Origin: Onchidella celtica
Taxonomy: Eukaryota > Mollusca > Gastropoda > Systellommatophora > Onchidiidae
Reading direction: 5' to 3'
Assembly: GCA_963931925.1 (NCBI GenBank)
Contig: OZ007571.1
Span: 41,778,779-41,842,778, forward strand
DNA: 64,000 bases
Shown piece by piece: positions 37,763-47,533 of this stretch. Positions within the stretch are counted from its first letter, which is position 1. Every line of letters begins with the position of its first letter. Both the position numbers and the translations under genes were made by a program. The notes under the pieces were generated by a model. That model made no database searches. It saw nothing but the letters and a program-made list of their open reading frames with translations, and had not been told where the DNA came from.

Positions 37763-37926
37763 CAGGGTGGCCAAGCTCTTTTGCCATCAATATGCGAATC
37801 CAGGAAATATGTTGGCTGAACTCCTTGTTTATCACAGTTAATACAAATATTATATTTTCTTAGACGTTCCCGTAGTTCATTACCGTATTTAATACGTTCG
37901 GTATCGTTAAAACAATCATCGGTCAA
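36445..37926 (-). CDS. LINE reverse transcriptase fragment, 5'-truncated and fused to hAT-derived codons
   Basis: The 493-residue frame is the only clear protein signature in the window. Residues 119-133 (NSGVKQGCVLAPTLF) and FADD at 184-187 are reverse transcriptase core motifs; the second carries two catalytic aspartates. YLGSTIS (249-255), TLLYGSETWTTY (304-315), FHLRCLRKIL (325-334) and RLRWLGHLHRM (364-374) are the thumb and connection region common in RTE/CR1/Jockey-related LINEs. The end has a zinc knuckle, C470-x2-C473-x12-H486-x3-C490. There is no APE-type endonuclease, so this is a remnant. Residues 1-54 come from the hAT element at 37763-38187, with its inverted end encoding AWPPC and the target duplication following. 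LINE similarity starts near residue 70, so the annotated start codon is not the native one. DLQSDYVSR near residues 67-75 may match the first RT aspartate motif with a small deletion. Clade assignment is tentative. Confidence 0.88.
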   Translation of the reverse strand: MTDDCFNDTERIKYGNELRERLRKYNICINCDKQGVQPTYFLDSHIDGKRAWPPCYVLFSSVAIECDLQSDYVSRSGLYADLKSIGCPPTLLKLIASFHTDMRACVNFEGCTSNSFAVNSGVKQGCVLAPTLFGIYFAALLKNAFGQCSGGVLINTRVDGSIFNVARLKAKSRTEHIMLQELLFADDAAIVAHDETTLQALINSLAKACDKFMLKISVSKTVVLTQGLRNPNPIMLNGSPLEQVGKFCYLGSTISGSTDITTEINARIGKAATAFGKLSKRVWNNSKLTIKTKVLVYQTCVLSTLLYGSETWTTYSKHERSLNSFHLRCLRKILKIKWQDRISNIEVLSRAKIPSTQALLGKKRLRWLGHLHRMENDRIPRQILYGELATGNRPRGRPHLRFKDTCKVTMKAFNINPNEWENLANDRSRWRQKLRSGTLAIDFKAKETYLTKRQRRNENTRQSEPKRLTCNHCHRTLGSNIGRISHERSCQSK

Positions 37927-38187
37927 GATTTTGAAAACATTTAATATTGTGTACTTTGTGATTACTGAAACTAATACAAATTAGCAGTTTTATAGCTGCA
38001 TATTTTACATGAGTAAAATTAATGATATTGTTGCATACATTCATTTCTTAATATTTAACATTTTTGTAATAAAATGTGTATGTAACAATAGAAACGTAAG
38101 TGTAAATTTTCTTCATGTCTTATGGCTCTGGAACATCTGAAGTTTATCGCATGTGGCTCTTACGTTGAGCAAATTCGGCCACCCCTG
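37763..38187 (-). mobile_element. hAT non-autonomous element, family E copy 2
   Basis: Read on the minus strand it starts CAGGGGTGGCCGAATTTGC at 38187 and ends AGAGCTTGGCCACCCTG at 37763. Flanks GCACATAG (37755-37762) and GCATATAG (38188-38195) form an 8-bp target duplication with one mismatch. It shares with the 35214-35530 copy the blocks CTTCAGATGTTC, AGAGCCA, ATTGTTACATACACATTTT and AGCCAACATA. It supplies the first 54 codons of the adjoining chimeric reverse-transcriptase frame. No transposase is encoded. Confidence 0.88.
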
Positions 38188-38195
38188 GCATATAG

Positions 38196-39470
38196 CAACA
38201 TATTGTTTACCCTCGAGTGGGGAGTCGTGCTTTAACCAGAAAATGGGCCAGGCGTGGGATTTTAGACATTACTGATTAACAAGGCCCAAAGTGACCACTT
38301 TGAACTAAGTTCCGTCAATGAAATGATAATGAGTTCTGTCGTTGAAATTGTTATACTGGGCTTCGTTCCTGAAACTGATATTGAGCTTCGTCACTGAAAT
38401 GGGCACTCATCTCTTAGTATAAAGGAAAGATTATAATATGTTTGGCGTTGTAAGTTTCAGAGCACGGGGCAGTCGTGAACATGACGAGATGTTTCAGTAG
38501 TGTGAAGAACTGAATAATAATATATAGAGCTGTGTCTCTCGAGTTTATGATGGACCACAGACAAAACATTGCTGCTTTTTGCAATAATTCTCTTCCTTCA
38601 AAAAGCAGTGAAAAATAGGATATTACATTTATGTTAAATATGCTAGTTTTGTTTTTTCGCTTGAAAAAATATATGGGAAAGTTAATGTAGTGTTTTTTTA
38701 GCATCGTGCAGAAGTATTTATTGTTCACTAGTAACTAGATGGAAAAGGTCTAGACTAGAAAAATATAAATCTGACACCAGCCTAATAAATTGTAAACTGA
38801 GATGGATAAAAGCTATGTTCCCCTGGAAGATCTGCGTTTTATTATTTAACCTTTTCCCCTGTGCATAATATCTGTGTGTTGTATACCTCAATGCCTCTCT
38901 TAAGGTTTGATACAGCCAGATAATTTAATAATTAAGCCATGCCATTAAGGATAAAAACGAGACTGATAATAACAAAGTACATTTATATAGCGCGCTTTTC
39001 CTGGTAGCTTAATGTGTCTTACTGGGGGAAAAACATAATAATAATGCATTCTCATATGCATACATGTATACATGCACACAAACACGATTACACATGTGCA
39101 TGATCGGATACACACACACACACGCAAACACAACACACACCCCTCCTTTTACTTATTTACATATAAACATCTATCTACTTTTTGTTCTGTTCTCTGAATT
39201 ATGTACCTATCTGTTCAGTTATCTGTAACCACTGAGTCATGCACTGAATGAATACCCATTCCAAATCATATTTCAATTCTGTTCAACTCAGTTGTGGCTC
39301 AACAGCAACAAAAGTATTAAAAGCAAAGTGAACTTCAAAACCTATCAAAGTACAGCCATGTACACCTTTACGTCCTTCTATGTGTAACATGCTCTTATGT
39401 AGAATTCAAGGCTCAGCGGTCAAAATGTTTTTCATGATTGCATTCGAGGCGCTATGTACTTTTTAATATG
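38196..39470. other. AT-rich non-coding stretch
   Basis: No gene recognised. A short (CA)n tract lies at about 39111-39125. Confidence 0.55.
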
Positions 39471-39501
39471 ACTAGCCGACCCGCGGAAGATAAATCTTGC
39501 A
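39471..39501 (-). mobile_element. Possible Helitron 3' end
   Basis: On the minus strand, a short palindrome (AAGAT-TT-ATCTT) is followed by CCGCGGGTCGGCTAG and then a T. A hairpin followed by CTRR before a T is the usual Helitron 3' end. The matching 5' TC end, which would lie at higher coordinates, was not found. Confidence 0.4.
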
Positions 39502-40991
39502 GATACGTTGTACGAAGGCCAGCCTTATAATATCTAGATCTGGGCTACACTAAAAGCAGCATTTGGATTCTGAGTGACTAATGGGACTTACTCTTATGCT
39601 ACAATTTCACGTAGAAATACCCAGATGTGATACCACTGATTTTCGACCACCAATGTGTAAAGAGGGGTCAAGAACGAAATTCCCGATCATGTATTTTGAT
39701 TCTCCTCGACGAAAATGCGTCTGTGTTTTTGCGGCTAAAAAAAAATAGTAAGCAAAATAATAATATCAAAGACCGATTTTTGTCCGAAATGAATGTGTCC
39801 GCGTAACATATTGTCAGAAAATGAGACAGGACATCTGTCCAGGTTTCATAATTTTCATCGGATGATCGCAAAGTTTTAGGTGGTTACACGTACACTCTCT
39901 AGCTCCATTATAGCAGAGAGTATAGTATCAGGGGCGAGGCTTCCTCATAATCAAATAATCAGTGATTACCCTTCGAATATTAATTCTAGAATTACTACGC
40001 TTTTCAGATCGAGCCCAACTCCAAGTCCATTTAGTCAGTTCAGCATTCTATTCTACCTTGCTATTTTGGGTTTGTTGTTACAGTCTAACACCCCTCACCG
40101 AAAAGCATCTTTGTAGGGACTTACACCATATGAACTGGTCCAAAATCAGTGATTAACAACGACGAAGAAGACTTGTCTACACCCAGAAGCTAGCTTGAGC
40201 ATAGCCTGTTTTCTTCAAAGCGGCGCCGCAGACAGCAAAATAGTGGGGGAAAAAAATAGGTTTATAATCAAGGTTTGACCTGATTTTACGTACTTATGCA
40301 GGCTTTCCACTATGCGGTCGTTTTCATCCCAATCGAACGGTAAAGAGTAGAGTGAAAGAGTTTGTGTGGATCTTTTTTGTTTTTTGTTTGAGGTAATCTA
40401 AGAATAATTTACTCTACGCACAGCAAGAGCTATCAAAGAATGATAATTATTATAGTCTAGATCTAGATCTAACTGTGATCAAAATCAGTCAAACGTATTA
40501 AGAACATCAATTCACTTGATAGGTCGCTCGGACCTAAACCGCAACGGCAGATAGCCACTTTTCCGAAATCGCTACACATTGTAGTGTCACAGAGATGCGA
40601 TTTAAGCACTTTCTACCATTTAATGTTAATGGGTCCTTTCCGAGAAACTTTATGAGATGGTAGAATAACAAAATCTCTGGCTATGAATGGAACAATGAAA
40701 ACGTGCCATTCAAATTATATTTTAAAAAATGGGTGGAAAATATACGTTTATAAGTCTGTTAGTATGAATGAATAGTTTTTCAAATTAGTTTGGCTAGTAA
40801 ATTGCTGAATTCCTGTCCTGTCAACAAGAATAGTCCGCTCTTTAGATTTTTTCAGTGCCTAGCAACCGTTTCATTGTTTTAGTCGCTGCATTTATAATTA
40901 TGTGAATATGATGTAGCGATACGTCCTATTATGAGGATCTTACTAGCTTAAATTCTGATTACCCTCTGCAGAGGGCCACGCTTCGCCCCTG
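39502..40991. other. Non-coding stretch
   Basis: No gene recognised. It may include the body of the possible Helitron whose 3' end is at 39471. Confidence 0.4.
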
Positions 40992-41314
40992 TATAGTATG
41001 TATAGAGAGCTTTCACTATTGGCCGATTTGCACAGCGAGACACGGGAGGCTCCACGAAACCACTATCAGCATGGAGTGGAAAGTAGGTCGCTGCGGTAAA
41101 CAATACCCGTTTGTGCTTTTCCACGGGGCATAAGAACTTACAAGTGGCTCTAAATAGTTTCAATCAGAGCAAAAAATTTGAACAATCCACAGTAAACAGA
41201 TTATGCACACTATCTTTTGTAAAGATGGTCTCCTTCAATTCTTCAATTTCTTGTTTACCGCCGCGACCTAGTTTCGCGATTTGGCGGAAGTGAGATCTCT
41301 TTATACATACTATA
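40992..41314. mobile_element. Terminal-inverted-repeat transposon, non-autonomous
   Basis: Left TATAGTATGTATAGAGAG pairs with right CTCTTTATACATACTATA. A second pair lies inside: GTCGCTGCGGTAAACAA (41087-41103) and TTGTTTACCGCCGCGAC (41251-41267), 16 of 17 complementary. The right arm is compact while the left carries an extra ~45 bases. No transposase and no certain target duplication. Confidence 0.75.
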
Positions 41315-41471
41315 ATCTCTGATTATAGTAAGATTCTGTCGTGTTATGGATATAGACCATATTCCAGCAAAATACAAAGTTTTACCGGAGTCTGAAAATA
41401 AAAGAACGTTCGCGTTGCGCCCCACTTAATTTTTTATTCGATTTCTATTTTGTAAGGACCAAAAGAAACGA

Positions 41472-41610
41472 TTAAGCTGGGTTTTCAAGTGTGAGGAAGC
41501 GGAAAGGCCGTTTCCGTACACGTGGAAACAATCTTTCTTTCTACTACTTGATAGATTTTTGACGTTTCCGTTGCCTTTTCTGGTTCCGTACATATGAAAA
41601 CAAGGCTTTA
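41472..41610. mobile_element. TTAA-flanked foldback MITE, family B copy 2
   Basis: Starts TTAAGCTGGGTTTTCAAGTG and ends CATATGAAAACAAGGCTTTA, with the inverted family words AAGGCCGTTTCCGT and TTTTTGACGTTTCCGTTGCC. The right flank is TTTA instead of TTAA. Confidence 0.75.
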
Positions 41611-44600
41611 TTCCGGCAAAATTATATTTCAGAGAGACAAAAAGAACACAAAAAATGTCATTCTATAAAATAATCTTTAAAAGTGATTAAAACGTACATT
41701 GGCGTATACGGTTTTCTTCCGTAACATGGCATTATTGAGCTATTAGTGAATCCATCCCTTCACTCCCAGTCCTAATTTTTACCCTAATTTCCTTTCCTTT
41801 CCATCCCTCACCCCCGCAATACTGTGTCTACCTCTTCCGCATTTACGCAAATGCACGGCATGATACCAGCCCATCAAGTCGCCATATCACGTAACTTGTA
41901 GATGCGGCAGATAGATGCTCAGTTCCCTCATAACATGGCCAGTAAAAAGCATGATGCACCCCAGGGAATGACAGAACATGTGGAAGATGAATGAGCTGTA
42001 AGATGATAAGAACATTAATACTAAAAATAAGAAAAGAAAGAAAGGTTGAAGCTGGATAGAAAGAAAGGCACCGAGAGGAGGCAAAAACGTACAGGGGCTA
42101 GGGTAGGAGATGGGAGGTTGGAAGGTTGGGGGGGGGGGGGGAGGCAGAGGTGACCCAAAAACCGAGGAGCTGATTCGGGGCCATCCATAAAGTAAGTACG
42201 CTCAATTTTGAGATTTGGCTGCTTCCCTGCCCACCCACCCCCACCCCCTCTCCAGCATATTATATGCTTTTCATACTCTTAACTTTAACTTCCCCCTCCC
42301 CTTTCCCCCATATACAAAAGCACAACCATTGTAATGGTGAATGGTCGTCATAATGCCTTGACCTTTTTAAAACTGAAATTGATTGATTTTTAGACACGTT
42401 TTTTTTTTTTGGCGTATTATTATAATCTTCCAACAATGTAGCTAAAAACAAAGAAAAGTAAACAAATCCGAACTCCTTAATTCATTGCTATAATTAAAGA
42501 ACATACTTGCGCTCTCCACAACCCCTCCTTCCTCTTCTTATGTACACTTTTCATATGCTGGGGGATCAACCCAACGCCTTCTGTCCCACTCACCCTCCGA
42601 ACGTGCATACTTTACAGATGATCCCTTCCATGAAGTACCTAGTACTCGCAGGGGGGGGGGGGGAGGGGAGGAGGAGTAATAGTAATTTTCCGGCACTTAA
42701 ATTGGAGGTTCAAAGGAGAGAAGGTTGAAGTTTTAACAAATAATCACGAAGAATAAGCAGAAACAGGAATGCGTAAGAGATGGATGGAACGAGAGGAGAG
42801 AAAGATAGACACACTCTAGTGCTCCGTCATTGTTTTATGGGAGGGGGGAAAGGAAATCATGATTGTTTTGGTGAGCACGCATGCTCGGCATCGGTTTCGA
42901 CAGATGGACTGATGCGCCTCAAGATGGATGAATTACAAGGGGAGGGGAGGGGAGGGAATTTCGCCTGACAAGGACCGAGGGTGATGAGTCACCCACCGCT
43001 GTAGCTACCAGCCATTGGTGAGACCCACAGAGTCAAATATAATGCTGATGTCAGGAAAATCCTCCTCTAGAGAAGCGGTTCTTGCGTGTGGACGCGTACT
43101 GAAGTACTCACGCACTCGTAGGCTACATCATGTATTTAGAGACAACACACACGACCTTGAGTGTATCTGTACATTATCCTCTCCCTGGAAGAAGGAAATG
43201 GGGTCTAATTAAAACAGGTTAAATACTATTTACACTGGTTCTTTTCTCTTTTGCCCCTTATAGAACTGTGTTTAGCAGTGACCTGCTTCAGGCGTGGTTG
43301 TGGGAAAATGCTAAGGATTACATTACCCGGCCCAGTATGGCAGATTTAAAGGGGGATGCTGAAGCTTTCCTTTCTCCAGTTCATGGCAGGATAGGCCCAA
43401 ATATACAACTTACCTTTTTAAATTATTTTTTTTGCCCGGGGGGGGGGGGGGAGAGAGATTTAAATATCCTTGAAAACTGATTTAATTCCTTGGTATCAGT
43501 TGAATCCCCTGAGAGGCTGAAACCTGCAAGTTGATTTAAACCTTTTTTTTTCACGTCTACAAATTTCCCTCTAGATCTATACAGGTCACATTTTGGCAGC
43601 TTTACAGACAAAACAAATTTACACGAATCTTTTGAATTTTATTTGTGGAATTTGAATTGATGATGCTTTGAGGCAAGCTACAGTAAGGTGCCCCCAAATT
43701 CCGTGAAAGGCACAAATTGGCTGTTATCGTGCCGACGTGCCGTTAAATCCAAATTCAAACTCCAAACTGTCTATCTCTATGGATATAGCATTGGGCTTAC
43801 TAACTGCTTAAGGACATCATTTCATCTGAGGGTAACCAGTGACTTACACAATCATTGGATAGTTTTCAATTGGAGGGTCTACATCTGTAATTAATTAGAC
43901 ATAAATGATAAAGGAAATGGGTCATCTTTTTGCTTTTGTTGAAAGCTGAAAAAAAGAGCCTGGGTGAGATATTTGAGAAATGGAAATGTCAGGTTGTTCA
44001 CTCTTAGATGTACGTAACCAATCCAGCTATCACTTGTTCGCCTTTTCTTATGGACAGAAAGGACGTTCATCTCACGAACTGGCATATCAGCTATTTTCTC
44101 TTTTTACAAGAGAGCATTTCAAAGTGTTGGTTACTTCTGATATTCATGCGTGTGGCAAAAATGTTTCTACTTATAACTTGAAGATATCGATATGTCACTT
44201 TGTGAGACTATAGATTTTACCATGAGCAATGACATGCTTTTCACAACTCAAAACCACTATAATCATCGATGAATACGCCAGTGTATGGGTTGGACGACGA
44301 TTTATTTCTGTTCTTCTATGAACCCTCCCACAGTCCGCCCCCGATCTCCGACTGAACAAAAGTACAGACGTCCAGTGGTGAGTCTTCCAGCTTACACTCC
44401 AGCGACATTAGCAAACACGAGATACCTAAGATCGGATAATCCCGGCCATCATTTCCAACCTTGGCACCGGGCGGTGTCAGTTTTCAAAGGCCGATTTCCC
44501 ATCGGGGCCCGGTGACTTCCTGCCAGATGGCGCGGTCATGTTTATGTTAGATCCGTCGAAGCGACAAGTAGCGTTCCCGGTGAAACACAGATTACCCGTA

Positions 44601-44930
44601 CTCATCGACTGTCCCACAAGAGGTATGGCGTAGGGAGACCGTGGACTAGCTGGTACGTCGTTGATCTTGACATGGTTAATCTAAAAAGCGTTTTGCAGAT
44701 CATTAACTTTTTACATTTGGTGGACGGCTGACTAACTTCTATGGTAATTGTGGCATGGTCTAGTGGTTGACACCATGGGGACCGTAAAGTAACGATTGAA
44801 GACTCAGTTTGAGTACACTGTGACGAATCAACAATCTCCATTTTCTTTTTCTGTGTGTTTGGCTCCATGACAGTGCTCCCTAATATCTAATGTCGGTTCA
44901 TGTGTTGACATTTAGTTCGTGTTTTCTGTT
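41611..44930. other. Non-coding stretch with poly-G runs
   Basis: Poly-G runs occur at 42129-42141, 42651-42663 and 43438-43451. Module D copy 3 lies at 43708-43770. No gene recognised. The frame at 44285-44515 (VRPRSPTEQKYRRP) is not recognisable. Confidence 0.5.
43708..43770 (-). repeat. Module D copy 3
   Basis: Minus-strand text GAGTTTGAATTTGGATTTAACGG, then CACGATAACAGCCAATTTGTGCC aligns with the modules at 30532 and 30709. It is not attached to a GA tract here. Confidence 0.65.
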
Positions 44931-44933
44931 CCG

Positions 44934-44974
44934 TCCATCCATCCTTCCCTGCTCCATCCATCCATCCATCCATG
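44934..44974. repeat. (TCCA)n microsatellite
   Basis: Short CCATCCAT repeat with one TTCCCTGC interruption. Confidence 0.85.
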
Positions 44975-45746
44975 AGACCATTGAATGTCTTGTCCTCGTT
45001 CACCAAGAACTGGCATGAAACTCATTCCTTCCCTGTCCGAAATTGAATTTGCAAGACGTTCTTGTTGAGTCTGGACTCATAATTATATTACTATCCAGTG
45101 TTTTAATATGAAGAAATGTCTCCCTCTGTATTTCACTGTGTTACAAAATCAAAACAAAACGGAACCGACCAACACCTCCCCCGCCTCCCCCTTCCCCCCC
45201 CCCCCCCTCCCGCTTTCCAGAAAAAAAAAACCAACAGAAAAACTTTCAAATGTAGTAATAAATGAGAATATTATTACGATGTCAATTATATTCTCTATCT
45301 TAACAGAGATTTTTACCTGTACTTATAAAGAACATTAGAGTGAGGAAGATGAAGTTGTCAGACTGTGCACTTCGCAGTTTCCTTCACCTTTACCTCAGAC
45401 ATTACCTGGTTTTTATCTCCCCACCTCTCTCTACCTCTCTCTCTCTCCTATTTTTGTTATGGGGCATTTTCTATTTTGTCTGTCTGTAGGATTCATCTTT
45501 GGTTTATTTGCAGTCGTCAAAACATTATAAAAAATACTGCGTCTGCCGCAGTTTCCTAAAATACCTGCGGTTATTTCTGTGTAGGTTAATAGAATACGTG
45601 ATTAAGCAATTTTTTTCCGTGTCATAAGTGTTCATTTTGTAGCCTAATGCAAGGGGAAGTTTGCAATATGTCATTACATGACGTGTGTCTAATCCAACTT
45701 GATTTCGTTCAGACAACTAACATACACGCCCACATTAAACGCATTT

Positions 45747-45772
45747 GTGTGTGTGTGTGTGTGTGTGTGTGT
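45747..45772. repeat. (GT)n microsatellite
   Basis: About 12 GT units. Adjacent DNA (44975-46287) is AT-rich with no gene, and poly-C lies at 45191-45208. Confidence 0.9.
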
Positions 45773-46287
45773 TGTTTGTTTGCTTTTGCTTTTTTTATTA
45801 TACAACATTTTTGTTCCCGACGACCAATGATTCAATCTGTCGAGGTGTAATGGTATTTAAACACGCAATACTTTGTATTTAGACTACCCATTGCATAATC
45901 GTTTGCCCGGAGGTTATCTACACTGCAGTTCATTCCTATATTCTTCTGTCATTTGATTTTATAAATATAAGTATGGAATACACAAAAGACACATACTATA
46001 TAACGTAATTAACAAAAGAATTATGTAGCCATATACAATTAGACAGCATTACATATACAAATTTATCCAAGTAAATCCTTGTCAAATGTTTGTCAGTGTA
46101 CATATGTCAACATCTAACACTATTCTTCTTCCGAGAAGACTGAAATGTGTACGTCTCTGTAAACTTTCCTTAAAATGACATTGTGTGTTAGCCAAGATGA
46201 GCTGAAATGGGGAAAATGAAAGCTGTTTGGTTATTTTTATTGCTATACATTCATATCAGAACGTGAACAAATACAGACAGCATATGT

Positions 46288-46450
46288 TCGGAAACGTAAA
46301 CGGCAACGTAATGAAATAGAAAAAATGATTTCATGTGTACGAAAAGGCCGTTGACCCACACATGGACACACTCTTACTTTTTACTTCTTGGCAGATTTTT
46401 GACGTTTCCGTTGCCGTTTCCGTTCCCGTAGACATGCAAACGCGGCTTAA
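46288..46450. mobile_element. TTAA-flanked foldback MITE, family B copy 3
   Basis: The left arm CGGAAACGTAAACGGCAACG and the centre TTTCATGTGTACGAAAAGGC match the family. The right arm TTTTTGACGTTTCCGTTGCCG ends in GCGGCTTAA at 46442-46450. The left end is degraded. Confidence 0.7.
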
Positions 46451-46767
46451 TTTATGTTCAACACGGTAGCTCCACCATGGTGGTATGCGTACTTATGTGA
46501 CTGCAGTATCACATAGTTAGAGACCTGAATGATCAGATACATTCGGACAAGAAGCCCAAATAGTCTAACCTACTGCGGTCTAGCCGCTATCGTCAAGGCT
46601 GTACTTTATACGATAGTCATGTGCGCATTAAAACAGCTTCATGAGATGAATCAATGACAAAAACACTTGAAACTGACAAATTTCTACGCTTTCTCACCAC
46701 TTTCCAGCGCTAGTCGTGGGAAAATGGACGCCATCGCCAATTTCATACATGCCACTTTGATCAATTG

Positions 46768-46788
46768 CAAATATATATATATATACAC
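46768..46788. repeat. Short (TA)n tract
   Basis: About nine TA units. Confidence 0.8.
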
Positions 46789-47077
46789 ATTTTATATGGA
46801 GAAGCGCCTTAGAAGTAAAGGATGCACACAGATATGGAACATGGAATGTTTTTTATGTTGACGTGAATGTAATCATCACCAGCGGCGCAGTTCATGCTCA
46901 TCATAATAACATCATTTTCATTACATTAGCTTTTTATGACCACGGGGGAATGGCGTATAAAACTGACTCGTAAATAAGTTCAGGCCCTGCACCCTGTCGT
47001 AGCATAGAAGATTTGAAATCACTTGCCGAACAAAGAAAAAACAACAACATAAAAAGCAGCAAGTGCTCAAAAATGTT

Positions 47078-47137
47078 TGGGGGGGAGGGGGAAGGGGGGG
47101 GGGAGGACGGAAGAGAAAAAAAAAGGGGGTAGGGGGT
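47078..47137. repeat. Poly-G and poly-A purine tract
   Basis: G runs with GGGGAGGGG units followed by an A run and GGGGGTAGGGGG. Confidence 0.75.
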
Positions 47138-47489
47138 GCTAAATCTCTTCAAAGATTTCCCAAAACCACTTGTCACAACAGATGCAGGCATAATATGGCA
47201 GCCTAATTTCCTAAAGGGTGGCATATGGAAAAACGATTTCTGGTGTCCTTGGAGATTATCTTTGGTGCATTTATACTTTCTTCAACAAAAATAAGCATAC
47301 ATTTTATCAGACGACTTTTACTCCCAGCTTTCCGCTGCCAAGATCATCGCTTCCCAAAACTGTCACACTCGAGTTACCCGGGACATCTGTGGAGAAAATT
47401 TACTCATGATGAAAAGAGAGGAAAGCTGACACAGAATGAATCTTCATTTATCAACATGGCCAATGAACATAAATCCCAAGAGAGGAGCT

Positions 47490-47533
47490 AACATTTTCTC
47501 CCTCTCCCTCTCCCTCTCCCTCTCCCTCTCCCT
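47490..47533. repeat. (CTCCCT)n hexanucleotide repeat
   Basis: About six copies of CTCCCT in a row, translating to the GEGEGE stretch on the minus strand. Confidence 0.9.

Noticed and set aside
37763-37926. N-terminal CINCDKQ...SHIDGKR looked like a zinc-finger remnant
   Set aside because: The segment lies inside the hAT element between its inverted end and internal repeat, so its codons are fortuitous.
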